Of a stretch of DNA of 21,932 bases, positions 1 through 6,282 are shown one piece after another. The position numbers were made by a program, and so were the translations under genes. The stretch covers positions 1 through 21,932 of the IMG/VR virus record IMGVR_UViG_3300037189_005526. One strand, 5' to 3'. The DNA is from a virus. Numbering within the stretch: the stretch's first letter is position 1; each line of letters opens with the position of its first letter. The notes under the pieces are model-generated. The model made no database searches, had not been told where the DNA came from, and saw only the letters and a list, made by a program, of their open reading frames with translations.

Positions 1-170
1 TCTGTTTTCATTGCATCTAGGGTACCAATAATGTCACTAAAAGACCCACCACTGACACTAGCGTCACAATAACCCATAAGTGTGCCATCACGATTGTAAT
101 AAACTTCTTTAATTTCATAATACTTACCTTCGATTTCATCTTCAAATTCCATTACTCTATAGTTCCACAT
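1..170 (-). CDS. small conserved-type phage protein, cut by window edge
   Basis: The reading frame begins at ATG 170 and stays open to the left edge of the window, so the C-terminus is missing. It starts MWNYRVMEFEDEIEGKYYEI and contains a second stretch EVYYNRDGTLMGY, giving alternating charged and aromatic residues that suggest a small beta-rich fold. The start lies inside the last codons of the upstream gene (14-base overlap with its stop at 157-159), the tight packing seen throughout this leftward block. I do not recognise a function with certainty; short proteins with this MWNYR opening are, to my memory, seen in phage genomes, but that is recollection and not a search result. Confidence 0.6.
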   Translation of the reverse strand, partial: MWNYRVMEFEDEIEGKYYEIKEVYYNRDGTLMGYCDASVSGGSFSDIIGTLDAMKT

Positions 171-666
171 TGTCGGCTCCAAGTATTTCTAATAATAAGT
201 CATCATAACTTAATAAGTTTTTGTCTTCACCAAATTCAATTGTTAGCAACAACCTAGGCTCTTCAAAGTTCAGCACCATATGGTTAACCTGTGTATTAAA
301 TATATAATACGTATCGGGCTGGTACTGTAGCTCAATAAACTCACCAACTACAACATCTTTATCATGGGTAAATACACAATGACTCATACCATCATAAGGG
401 TTCAGCACCATATTAATACTTACACCCCTACGAGTATCTGTGTGCCAATTGTAAAAAGTATTCGGTGGTAGCATCACAACGCCACCCATCAACGGATGCC
501 TGCTACCAATATCCGCAATTACAGGGTCTTGCGCTAATATGTCATTAGGAATGCGTGTTGCATCAAAGTTAAAATACTTAACCCACTCAGCATTAGGTCG
601 CATGGCTTCATTTATTACAGCTTGCGTTATATTTGATTTAGTTTTTATTTCATAAAATGGATTCAT
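157..666 (-). CDS. putative 2-oxoglutarate/Fe(II)-type oxygenase (aspartyl hydroxylase-like)
   Basis: This 169-residue protein has the spacing expected of a double-stranded beta-helix iron oxygenase: an HxD pair at H75-T-D77 in the segment NWHTDTRRGVSINMVLNP, and a distal histidine H129 in FNTQVNHMVLN, followed nine residues later by R138 in EEPRLLLTIEF, a position that could bind 2-oxoglutarate. This arrangement resembles aspartyl/asparaginyl beta-hydroxylase-like or short oxygenase domains. Known members hydroxylate protein side chains or small molecules; the substrate here is unknown. The ATG at 666 overlaps the stop of the small membrane protein gene upstream (ATGA overlap), and its own end overlaps the next gene by 14 bases, so the genes are probably translationally coupled. 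An alternative is a degenerate cupin fold without catalytic activity. Confidence 0.5.
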   Translation of the reverse strand: MNPFYEIKTKSNITQAVINEAMRPNAEWVKYFNFDATRIPNDILAQDPVIADIGSRHPLMGGVVMLPPNTFYNWHTDTRRGVSINMVLNPYDGMSHCVFTHDKDVVVGEFIELQYQPDTYYIFNTQVNHMVLNFEEPRLLLTIEFGEDKNLLSYDDLLLEILGADNVEL

Positions 667-821
667 CGTCTATCTCTCCGAGTATGCTTAGCACGTACTG
701 CCATCACTGTTTTAGTTTTTAACTTTTGCCCATACATATACACCACATACATAGTACATAACATGCACACCAAGAAGCCTAAAAAGAACGACAAGAAATA
801 ACACAACATATATTCAATCAT
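663..821 (-). CDS. small single-pass membrane protein (52 aa)
   Basis: Reading the gap between two larger genes reveals a 52-codon frame from ATG 821 to a TGA at 663-665 that overlaps the ATG of the next gene. Residues 4-30 form one strongly hydrophobic stretch rich in Leu, Phe, Met, Val and Cys; the tail from about residue 33 is basic (KLKTKTV, then AKHTRRDRR). This is the pattern of a single-pass inner-membrane protein with a positive cytoplasmic tail, so an N-out/C-in topology is predicted from the positive-inside rule. The start is four bases after the upstream stop. No function is recognised; a holin-like or membrane-anchoring role cannot be told apart from sequence alone. Confidence 0.6.
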   Translation of the reverse strand: MIEYMLCYFLSFFLGFLVCMLCTMYVVYMYGQKLKTKTVMAVRAKHTRRDRR

Positions 822-825
822 CTTT

Positions 826-993
826 TCAATCATTTGGCATCTCTAGTTCGTTAATATCAACTTCAATTTCTCTATCGCTAGGTAACTTAACCATTGCGGA
901 TGTAGGGAAGTGTCCTGCTTTTAATACTTCAACGACACACTCGCCTTTAGTCCACCACATCCACCTATGTAACCACAATTTTTTATCCCTCAT
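826..993 (-). CDS. hypothetical small protein (55 aa)
   Basis: The start was placed at ATG 993 rather than further upstream because a GGAGG sits four bases before it and because this ATG overlaps the stop of the preceding nuclease-like gene in an ATGA arrangement. The protein opens MRDKKLWLHRWMWWTKGE, unusually rich in tryptophan, and ends with an acidic segment EIEVDINELEMPND. A likely small beta-barrel or SH3-like fold is inferred from the pattern of short strands around a basic/aromatic start, but no family is recognised. It is part of a run of tightly coupled leftward genes downstream of the polymerase. Confidence 0.6.
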   Translation of the reverse strand: MRDKKLWLHRWMWWTKGECVVEVLKAGHFPTSAMVKLPSDREIEVDINELEMPND

Positions 994-1349
994 AGTTCCT
1001 CCACACCATTTTTCCAATGAACTAAAAATTCTTTGAACCGTTCTACTCCTGCACCAATTGGCACAAGTATGCCATCCGTATCCATATGGTAGAACTCTTC
1101 CACCACCATTGAACCTGTGTCGGTATGTCCTTGAATAATTAATACTGTAAACTTATCTGATATTCTAGCTAGCTGTTTAAGTAGTATGTTTTGCCCCACG
1201 CTAATTGCTTCGCCTTCTCGTTTCCATTCACCTACCAGAAAGTATCCATTTCTTTCCATTACCATATCAATGTTTGACGGCACAATCTTGCCCATCAAGC
1301 CATTCAAATCTTTAAAATCTATATGCACTGCATTGGGGTTTCGCATCAT
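990..1349 (-). CDS. putative PD-(D/E)XK nuclease (resolvase/RecB-like)
   Basis: The 119-residue product has a compact PD-(D/E)XK pattern: D28 in VPSNIDMVMER, then E41-W-K43 in YFLVGEWKREG, followed by Q53 in SVGQNILLKQLA. D, ExK and the downstream Gln in a helix are the metal-binding and catalytic core of Holliday junction resolvase-like and RecB-like nucleases. The C-terminal half (FTVLIIQGHTDTGS) could complete the sheet. In phages such small nucleases act in recombination, branch resolution or DNA degradation during replication. Start is ATG 1349, overlapping the stop of the previous gene as TAATG; a second ATG follows directly at 1346. It lies in the same transcription unit as the polymerase and the VRR-NUC protein, which fits a DNA-processing role. 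The exact substrate is not deducible. Confidence 0.6.
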   Translation of the reverse strand: MMRNPNAVHIDFKDLNGLMGKIVPSNIDMVMERNGYFLVGEWKREGEAISVGQNILLKQLARISDKFTVLIIQGHTDTGSMVVEEFYHMDTDGILVPIGAGVERFKEFLVHWKNGVEEL

Positions 1350-1582
1350 TACTGCATAACCTCTTCTGTATCTGACATGTTGGGTACCCCATCAAAATCA
1401 TGTTCCATACCTTTCATATAAATTTCTCTAGGTACCTCCCCCATTTTTGCTGTAATTGCACTAGCAATTGATAAGATTGCCAAAGCTTCACTAAATTGTA
1501 CTTCCATTGATTCTATATACTGCATAACAGCATATGCGCGACTAAGAATTTCATCTGAATCCATAAGTTCTTGAGTTTCCAT
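1349..1582 (-). CDS. hypothetical protein (77 aa)
   Basis: A 77-residue mostly helical protein. Residues about 10-48 are an amphipathic stretch with repeated Ala, Ile and Met (AYAVMQYIESMEVQ, then EALAILSIASAITAKMG), and the C-terminus is acidic (FDGVPNMSDTEEVMQ). A GGAG lies upstream of ATG 1582. Its stop shares bases with the next start (TAATG), so translation is probably coupled. I recognise no family; helix-rich small proteins of this sort are common accessory genes in phage replication operons. Confidence 0.6.
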   Translation of the reverse strand: METQELMDSDEILSRAYAVMQYIESMEVQFSEALAILSIASAITAKMGEVPREIYMKGMEHDFDGVPNMSDTEEVMQ

Positions 1583-1583
1583 A

Positions 1584-1787
1584 TTAATGCTCCTTTGGTG
1601 GTTGTCTAAAGCCGTTAGGCACTTGCCCAGCGGTTAGTTCTTGCATGACAAGTAGTAACTTCTCTAACACCTTTTCGTGGTCATCAAGTCGTTCTTGCAT
1701 GTTAACTAAACCTACGTGCATCTTGGTTAAAGCCTCACGCAACTGTGCATCTGTAAGTGGTACTCCCGCTCCTTGTGGTTCACTCAT
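1584..1787 (-). CDS. hypothetical coiled-coil protein (67 aa)
   Basis: The start is set at ATG 1787 because TTAGGAG stands a few bases before it; a longer in-frame extension to 1889 has no such site and a composition unlike its neighbours. The product begins MSEPQGAGVPLTDAQLREA and continues with a heptad-like helix (LVNMQERLDDHEKVLEKLLL) suggesting a short coiled coil, then a Pro/Gln tail ending PPKEH. Such proteins may be oligomerising adaptors, but no function is recognised. It ends two bases before the start of the next leftward gene. Confidence 0.6.
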   Translation of the reverse strand: MSEPQGAGVPLTDAQLREALTKMHVGLVNMQERLDDHEKVLEKLLLVMQELTAGQVPNGFRQPPKEH

Positions 1788-1872
1788 TCTAATTCTCCTA
1801 AAAATTGGTGGGGTACTCACGTAATTACGATTATAAAAGTGGGCACAATATATCGTGCGCTTTCCCCCATAG

Positions 1873-2007
1873 CTAAAACAAACAATCACCTACCGCATCT
1901 AATAATTCCATGTACGATAACTTCTTCTCTACTATTTCTACTGCACCTTCATGGGCATAATCAAAATACCTAACGGCTTCGCCTTCTTCGTCAAGTAGCA
2001 CCCACAT
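1873..2007 (-). CDS. hypothetical small protein (44 aa)
   Basis: Found by reading the gap: ATG 2007 overlaps the upstream stop in a TAATG junction and the frame ends at TAG 1873-1875. The 44-residue product starts MWVLLDEEGEAVRYFDYAHE and then has EGAVEIVEKKLSYMELL. The acidic and aromatic composition matches other small proteins in this block, and the coupled start argues that it is translated. The 85 bases after its stop, up to the start of the coiled-coil gene, hold only that gene's ribosome-binding region. No function is recognised. Confidence 0.55.
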   Translation of the reverse strand: MWVLLDEEGEAVRYFDYAHEGAVEIVEKKLSYMELLDAVGDCLF

Positions 2008-2378
2008 TATTTATTTAACCGTTGTAACCGTTCAAGTTCAGCTTTTGCATAAAACAAAATCTTTTTAATTCCCCGTACTTCATCACTATGCGATGCCCTG
2101 CCATACCGATAGCACTCTCGGAATATCTCACCAATCTGTGCGTTCATATTCCTATCGCTAATTAAATCTTGCAACTCGGTTGCGCCATCAGGTAACTCAT
2201 AATAACTAGCCGTTGCCCCGTCTGATTTTTCTTTTGTTGGTACCCACCCCTTTGGTGTTGCTTCATATTCTGTACTTCGTTTATATGCATCCATTGGGTC
2301 TACCCATTCTTTATCTGCTCCGCTTCCCATAACTTTTACTCCATTCGTCCATTTGTCATAACTAACTTTAATGTCCAT
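2007..2378 (-). CDS. DUF3310-like phage protein
   Basis: The start is placed at ATG 2378 (MDIKVSYDKW), which lies in the final codons of the upstream gene; the longer frame to 2423 would overlap that gene much more and has no obvious site. The C-terminal half reads ATASYYELPDGATELQDLI, then a helical segment with IFRECYRYGRA and a closing helix KKILFYAKAELERLQRL. This order (a Y-x-L-P start, a Lys/Arg-Tyr-Gly helix, then a Lys-Ala-rich helix) recalls DUF3310, a small phage family sometimes labelled nucleotide-kinase-like without biochemical proof. The match is by eye and weak in the middle. A second protein in the window (5827-6282) has a clearer version. Confidence 0.5.
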   Translation of the reverse strand: MDIKVSYDKWTNGVKVMGSGADKEWVDPMDAYKRSTEYEATPKGWVPTKEKSDGATASYYELPDGATELQDLISDRNMNAQIGEIFRECYRYGRASHSDEVRGIKKILFYAKAELERLQRLNK

Positions 2379-2799
2379 CAAACATCCCCAATCCACTCTG
2401 AATACCACTAAACATATGCCCACCCTTACGTCTTGGCGGAGGAGCTATTGGCGTTTTTAGTAATCGAACGATGCGAGCGTGAGGTACTGTAGGTTTTATT
2501 TCAACTTTCTCTTCCTCATTTTCTTCCATCAGTTCTTCATCAGTAGCTTTATCTAACAATTTAGAATAGTCTTTTGGTACATATACCGCACTTGTTCGCC
2601 CATACTTGTATGAGCAACCACTTAAACGCTCTCTATAGATATGCCTAGAGTTACGTAAAACTTTTATAAAGTGGTCTACTTGGCACTTGGATAGACTTAA
2701 AGCGTCTTGTAGTTCACCGCTAGTTACTTCTTTACCTACCATGTAGTCTAGTATCCGTATACGAATTTTCTCACCTTCAACTGATGCTTTTACTTGCAT
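2368..2799 (-). CDS. putative winged-helix DNA-binding protein
   Basis: A 143-residue protein whose first 75 residues look like a winged helix-turn-helix: KIRIRILDYMVGKEVTSGEL gives helix 1 and the start of helix 2, LSLSKCQVDHFIKVLRN the recognition helix (about 34-50), and IYRERLSGCSYKYGRTSAVY the beta wing. The rest is low-complexity: an acidic run (EELMEENEEEK) then a Pro/Arg-rich segment (APPPRRKGGH). It may regulate phage transcription or bind DNA during replication. ATG 2799 is preceded by a strong AGGAG. The following gene starts within its last codons. The DNA target is unknown; one of the palindromes upstream is possible but unproven. Confidence 0.55.
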   Translation of the reverse strand: MQVKASVEGEKIRIRILDYMVGKEVTSGELQDALSLSKCQVDHFIKVLRNSRHIYRERLSGCSYKYGRTSAVYVPKDYSKLLDKATDEELMEENEEEKVEIKPTVPHARIVRLLKTPIAPPPRRKGGHMFSGIQSGLGMFDGH

Positions 2800-2815
2800 T
2801 ACGCTTCTCCTTTCA

Positions 2816-3061
2816 TTAATACTGCGTCCACGAATTTCTATGCGAAACTACATCACTAAATGCAAACCCACTTTGTTGGTCTACGTTCCGCATACATTCC
2901 TCCACAATAATGTTTATATTTATGTCATCAAACCCCTCATCTTGATGGGTTTGATTATTAATCCCTCCAATCATCCTTGCGGTTTTTAATTGGTTTGGGG
3001 TTAATTTACGCCGTATAAGGGGGCGTATCTCTTCCTCAACAATTTCCATATGATTTTCCAT
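2816..3061 (-). CDS. hypothetical protein (81 aa)
   Basis: This frame overlaps the 3' end of the polymerase gene by 26 bases when started at ATG 3061; a second ATG at 3049 (MEIVEEE) would shorten the product by four residues, and neither has a strong ribosome-binding site, so the start is uncertain. The protein has a charged N-terminal helix (EIVEEEIRPLIRRKLTPNQ), a middle with many Asp/Asn/Ile residues (FDDININIIVEECM) and an aromatic end (HRNSWTQY). No family is recognised. Its placement directly after the polymerase in the same operon suggests an accessory replication gene, but that is context only. Confidence 0.5.
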   Translation of the reverse strand: MENHMEIVEEEIRPLIRRKLTPNQLKTARMIGGINNQTHQDEGFDDININIIVEECMRNVDQQSGFAFSDVVSHRNSWTQY

Positions 3062-4859
3062 AGCCCGATTCACAATTTAATGGTAAGTCCATACCCCACT
3101 TAGGTCGCATCCTCATGCACATCTCAACATACTCAACTGCGGTACTTACTTCTGCTTCGGGTACGATACAAGCAATAGCATCATGCACAGTCATTACTAC
3201 TTTATACTTCTTATTTACTTGCAACATCTGTTCGCCAATAGCAATACGCGCAAGTGCTTGACATACATTCTCAACTACTTTGCCACCATAGATGCGGTTC
3301 GGGATGGTGGCTTTCCCTTTCTTCGTGTCGTAAACAAACTCGTCTTTACCTTTTTCATTTAATTGTTTACGTAAGTTTGGGTACTTAATATACATACCAT
3401 TAGGCAGTCTGATACCTTTACGCCCTTCAACTGATAGCACACCCTTGCGCCCAAGCGGGGCGGTTTGGTCATTCAAAATTGCTTCTAGTGCAAGCCCTGC
3501 TTGTCGCCAAAGAATAGGTATCCACTCATAGGTACTTCGGTACACATCAATGATGCGCTTTGTTTCATCGGCTGTAAGTTCAACATTGTCACGGAGCAAC
3601 TGGGCTTGGAACTTAACTGAACCCATCCCATACCCTGCACCCAAAATTGTCGTCTTACCCATAAATCGTTCGGGTTTTGTGATTTCATTGACTGGCTTTC
3701 CGTAAATACTGCTTGCCATAATTTTATAAACATCCTCGTTTCTAGCAAACGCATCAACAAGGTCGTTCTGTTCTGCCAACCACGCTAGTGTTCGCGCTTC
3801 AATTTGCGAGCTATCTGCATCAACCATCAAATAACCACCCGGGGCTAAAATTGCATGTTTCAAAACGGATGCACGAGGTAAGTTTTGCAGGTTTACTTTG
3901 TCATCGCCACCCCATCTACCCGTATGAGCCGCGTAATATCTAAGCGGGATAGGTAGCTTGCCCCGATTGGCAATCCCAATAAATCTTTCGGTGCGCGTTT
4001 CTTCAAGTGTTGACTTAGTACCAAGACGAGCCGCAACTAACGCTTGCACCATAGGCTTCGGGTGTTCTGCTAATGCTTTAAACTCCTCATCAGTCTTAGC
4101 AAATGCCCATGTTTCTTTGCCTGTAGTCGGGCTAATCTTACGTGGTGGCGCTACACCTAGTTCATATAAAGCGTTAGCAAACATTTCATTGCTCATCAAT
4201 TGCTTTTTATCTATATCAACAATATCAAGTAATGCTTCTTTCTCTTTTTTGACTACTTCAAGATGCCCACGCAATACAGTTTCATCTAGCTCAAGGCTTG
4301 GTTCTGTAAACATCCGTATAGTTAAGTCAATCAATTTATACTCAACTAATGGGAAGTCTTTACTCATCTCAGCAAAGATACGTTGTGTAAGAGCCACATC
4401 ATTAATACAATATTCACCATAACAAAGAAGGCTTTCCGCATCAAAATCTATCCTCCGCTTTCCAAGTGCATTAACAACTTCCGTACCTTTAACACCAGCA
4501 CCATAATGTTCAGCCAACTTAGCTAAACTCCCACCAACTTCTGTACCATGAATAGCACGTGCCATAGATAAGGTATCAATGATTGCTTTAGGGAAGATGC
4601 CAAAATGCCAACTTAATATAGCCATATCAAACACAGCGTTATGTGCAACTACCATATGCTCGTGCATACTCAAGCCATCTAAGAACCCTTGCATCTGTGT
4701 CTTAGTACCACTAAACCATACAGGGTCAGCATCATCAACACCCACAGCTACGCCAATCACCTCAAATTCGGGTGAGCGTATGTATTCTTCCGTAGTCATT
4801 TTGCTCAATGAAAATGTTTGGGAGTAATATGTTTCAAAATCTAACGTGATGATTTTCAT
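3036..4859 (-). CDS. family A DNA polymerase with 3'-5' exonuclease
   Basis: A 607-residue replicative polymerase of the T7/PolA type. The N-terminal DEDD exonuclease has motif I D7-x-E9 (TLDFET), motif II N74...D78 (AHNAVFD) and motif III Y150-x3-D154 (YCIND). The polymerase domain has motif A D349-SSQI-E354, motif B R398-x3-K402-x7-Y410-G411, and motif C H559-D560 (TVHDA). All catalytic residues seem present, so it should be active with proofreading. It is shorter than T7 gp5 (about 700 residues), consistent with lack of a recognisable thioredoxin-binding insertion. The O-helix position equivalent to E. coli Phe762 is Leu406 (see findings). The ATG at 4859 overlaps the stop of the upstream gene (ATGA), so translation is coupled. 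No separate primase or helicase gene was recognised in the window. Confidence 0.95.
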   Translation of the reverse strand: MKIITLDFETYYSQTFSLSKMTTEEYIRSPEFEVIGVAVGVDDADPVWFSGTKTQMQGFLDGLSMHEHMVVAHNAVFDMAILSWHFGIFPKAIIDTLSMARAIHGTEVGGSLAKLAEHYGAGVKGTEVVNALGKRRIDFDAESLLCYGEYCINDVALTQRIFAEMSKDFPLVEYKLIDLTIRMFTEPSLELDETVLRGHLEVVKKEKEALLDIVDIDKKQLMSNEMFANALYELGVAPPRKISPTTGKETWAFAKTDEEFKALAEHPKPMVQALVAARLGTKSTLEETRTERFIGIANRGKLPIPLRYYAAHTGRWGGDDKVNLQNLPRASVLKHAILAPGGYLMVDADSSQIEARTLAWLAEQNDLVDAFARNEDVYKIMASSIYGKPVNEITKPERFMGKTTILGAGYGMGSVKFQAQLLRDNVELTADETKRIIDVYRSTYEWIPILWRQAGLALEAILNDQTAPLGRKGVLSVEGRKGIRLPNGMYIKYPNLRKQLNEKGKDEFVYDTKKGKATIPNRIYGGKVVENVCQALARIAIGEQMLQVNKKYKVVMTVHDAIACIVPEAEVSTAVEYVEMCMRMRPKWGMDLPLNCESGYGKSYGNC

Positions 4860-5317
4860 TTGCCTTTACCAAACGCACGTCTAGTTTCAAGTTTAGTTAA
4901 AGCATCATATAACTCTTGTTTTTCTGTTTTAGATTGTTGCTCTAAGTATCCACGCATTATGTCTATCTGCGAATTAGGAACCGAAATTGTTTTGGGCGTA
5001 TTGCTTTGGTATTGGGCGGAAGCATGATAGTTCCCATCATCTGCATCAGCAAGAAGTCTAGCCATAACATCTTGGGTAAACTCTTCTGCACGTATCTGTT
5101 GCATTTTATCGCGCAGCTCTATTATTTCTGCCATGCTTAAAAAATGTAATTGGTGTTCCCAATGCGGTTTAGCATTGGGGTTTTTGAAGTGTGCGTCAAC
5201 ACGTTGATAGATTTGCTCTACTATGTCGCGCCACTTTACGGCTGTCTTGCTATTCACATAAAACTCATCGGGATTACTTTCCATCCGTTCAAGTAATATT
5301 TGTACGCCTTTGTTCAT
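4856..5317 (-). CDS. hypothetical protein upstream of polymerase
   Basis: A 153-residue mainly helical, charged protein starting MNKGVQILLERMESNPDEF. A middle segment (HWEHQLHFLSMAEIIELRDK) and the tail (EKQELYDALTKLETRRAFG) look like amphipathic helices. It starts inside the VRR-NUC gene (29-base overlap) and ends by overlapping the polymerase ATG by four bases, so it is translated as part of a nuclease-unknown-polymerase cassette. This position suggests an accessory role at the replication fork, for example a polymerase partner, but no domain is recognised. One copy of the 15-base palindrome lies about 24 bases before its start, within the upstream coding sequence. Confidence 0.7.
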   Translation of the reverse strand: MNKGVQILLERMESNPDEFYVNSKTAVKWRDIVEQIYQRVDAHFKNPNAKPHWEHQLHFLSMAEIIELRDKMQQIRAEEFTQDVMARLLADADDGNYHASAQYQSNTPKTISVPNSQIDIMRGYLEQQSKTEKQELYDALTKLETRRAFGKGK

Positions 5318-5609
5318 TTGATAATTCCTCTATTAGCTCACCTAACAATGTTAGGTTATTTTCGTTGATTACGATTGTCCTGCCACCTGCATCTCGGATG
5401 CTCTGCATCTCTTTTTCTTGCAAGGCGGTTGGCTTGTTGTCACCTGCTTTACACTCTATGCCTAAGAATAATCCGTTGGCGCAACATATAATGTCAGGCA
5501 CACCACTACGCCCATACCCATGTGTTGCGGGGAAAAAGTAATATATGCCATGAGCCTTAAGTAGCTTAACGGCTCGGTCTTTAACTTTCTTTTCAGGGGT
5601 AAGTGCCAT
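5289..5609 (-). CDS. VRR-NUC domain nuclease
   Basis: A 106-residue stand-alone VRR-NUC protein. The diagnostic core is RSGVPDIICC (G36-V-P38-D39), then GLFLGIECK (E52-x-K54) and TALQEKEM (Q64), giving the D, ExK and Gln of a PD-(D/E)XK nuclease, followed by the AGGRTIVI strand. Stand-alone VRR-NUC proteins in phages are proposed to cut branched DNA such as Holliday junctions. The frame is open upstream to a TTG at 5642, but that codon lies inside a good -35 element and has no ribosome-binding site, so the start is placed at ATG 5609 (MALTPEKKVK). No Shine-Dalgarno is visible before this ATG; a promoter just upstream suggests a leaderless message. Its 3' end contains one 15-base palindrome coding for part of NLTLLG. 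Confidence 0.85.
   Translation of the reverse strand: MALTPEKKVKDRAVKLLKAHGIYYFFPATHGYGRSGVPDIICCANGLFLGIECKAGDNKPTALQEKEMQSIRDAGGRTIVINENNLTLLGELIEELSNEQRRTNIT
5341..5355. repeat. 15-base dispersed inverted repeat, copy 1
   Basis: Exact CCTAACAATGTTAGG: two 7-base arms around one central base. It lies in the end of the VRR-NUC coding sequence, about 24 bases before the start of the next leftward gene. Confidence 0.85.
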
Positions 5610-5614
5610 AGCCC

Positions 5615-5642
5615 ATGATAACACATGGTTGGACAAAGTCAA
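5615..5642 (-). promoter_or_regulatory. candidate leftward sigma70 promoter, possibly leaderless
   Basis: On the minus strand TTGACT (5637-5642) and TATCAT (5615-5620) are separated by 16 bases, a good sigma70 match. Transcription would begin near 5608, at or within a base of the ATG at 5609, so the mRNA for the VRR-NUC protein would have almost no leader. The absence of any Shine-Dalgarno before that ATG fits. Unlike the three promoters further right it lacks the GACCAAA box and the palindromic -10. Confidence 0.55.
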
Positions 5643-5826
5643 GGGGAGAATAGATTTATTTTTGAGAGGGGGGAGGGTGGTGGGATATGTAGATTACTTG
5701 CCCACCTCAAGGCGTGAAAGGAATTAGCTAATTGAAAACGTTTGGGGTAATTAGCTAACCCCGATTTGTTTTCGCATCTACAAGGCTACTAGCAAATCGG
5801 GTTGTATCGTAACCCCTTTAATTTTA
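5643..5826 (-). other. noncoding leader with inverted repeats
   Basis: This 184-base gap between leftward genes has no credible frame. It contains a 9-bp hairpin with arms CCCGATTTG (5760-5768) and CAAATCGGG (5793-5801), which extends to 11 bp if one C is bulged, with a 24-base loop. It also has the exact 12-base palindrome AATTAGCTAATT (5722-5733), a second copy of AATTAGCTAA (5749-5758) flanked by GGGGT and ACCCC, and a purine-rich run just above the promoter at 5642. No T-run follows the hairpins on the minus strand, so a simple intrinsic terminator is not supported; a structured leader or small RNA is possible. Confidence 0.4.
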
Positions 5827-6282
5827 TTAGTCGGTAGTCAGCAACTCATTAGTTAAATACCATATTGCGGCTTTAATGTCTGCACGTTTGTTGTCGCTAT
5901 TGGCTCTAAAGATATGAGCTACTGCGCTACCTAGATTGAAGTTTAGCTTATAGTCGGCTATTAAATCAACTGCCTTTGTGTATTTTTCCGAATACTTAGG
6001 CATAATTTCTTCCTTGACTTGTGGCTTAACATCTGCTTTAACTTCTGCTTTAGCTTCTGTTGATTTACCTACTGCAATGCGTGTTGCTACTTCGGGTAAC
6101 TTAGCACCTGTACTTTGCGCGTCACGCATTAGTTTGCGTTGCTCATATACTATTGTTACGTTTACCTTAGCGCGTTCAGCAATTGTCTTAGGCGATAAGT
6201 CGGGGCGGGTAGCTAACATCTGTCTTACTCGCGCCGTTCTGTTAATCTTTTGTTTCTTAAATGTTGGTTGTGTCGTTGTCAT
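5827..6282 (-). CDS. HTH protein fused to DUF3310-like domain
   Basis: The start is set at ATG 6282 (MTTTQPTFKK), six bases after GGAG; the ATG at 6294 has no such site. The 151-residue product has three parts. Residues about 15-52 look like a helix-turn-helix (RVRQMLATRPDLSPKTIAER, then KVNVTIVYEQRKLM). Residues about 62-95 are an Ala/Lys/Glu/Val linker with repeats of the AEVKADVKPQVK kind. Residues about 99-146 read YTKAVDLIADYKLNFNLGSA, then a helix with HIFRA and KAAIWYLTNEL, the DUF3310 signature of a Gly followed by an Arg-Ala helix and a Lys-Ala-x-x-Tyr-Leu helix. The HTH half suggests DNA binding; DUF3310 has no proven activity. It overlaps the upstream ribbon-helix-helix gene by 26 bases. 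Confidence 0.6.
   Translation of the reverse strand: MTTTQPTFKKQKINRTARVRQMLATRPDLSPKTIAERAKVNVTIVYEQRKLMRDAQSTGAKLPEVATRIAVGKSTEAKAEVKADVKPQVKEEIMPKYSEKYTKAVDLIADYKLNFNLGSAVAHIFRANSDNKRADIKAAIWYLTNELLTTD

Noticed and set aside
3958-4422. 154-residue open frame on the plus strand within the polymerase gene
   Set aside because: It lies entirely antisense to the polymerase, whose motifs are clear; there is no ribosome-binding site and the composition is that of a shadow frame (many Ser, Leu and Asn).
5757-5803. tRNA-like or attachment-site element
   Set aside because: There is one stem with a 24-base loop only; no cloverleaf, no anticodon arm, and no integrase gene in the window to support an attachment site.
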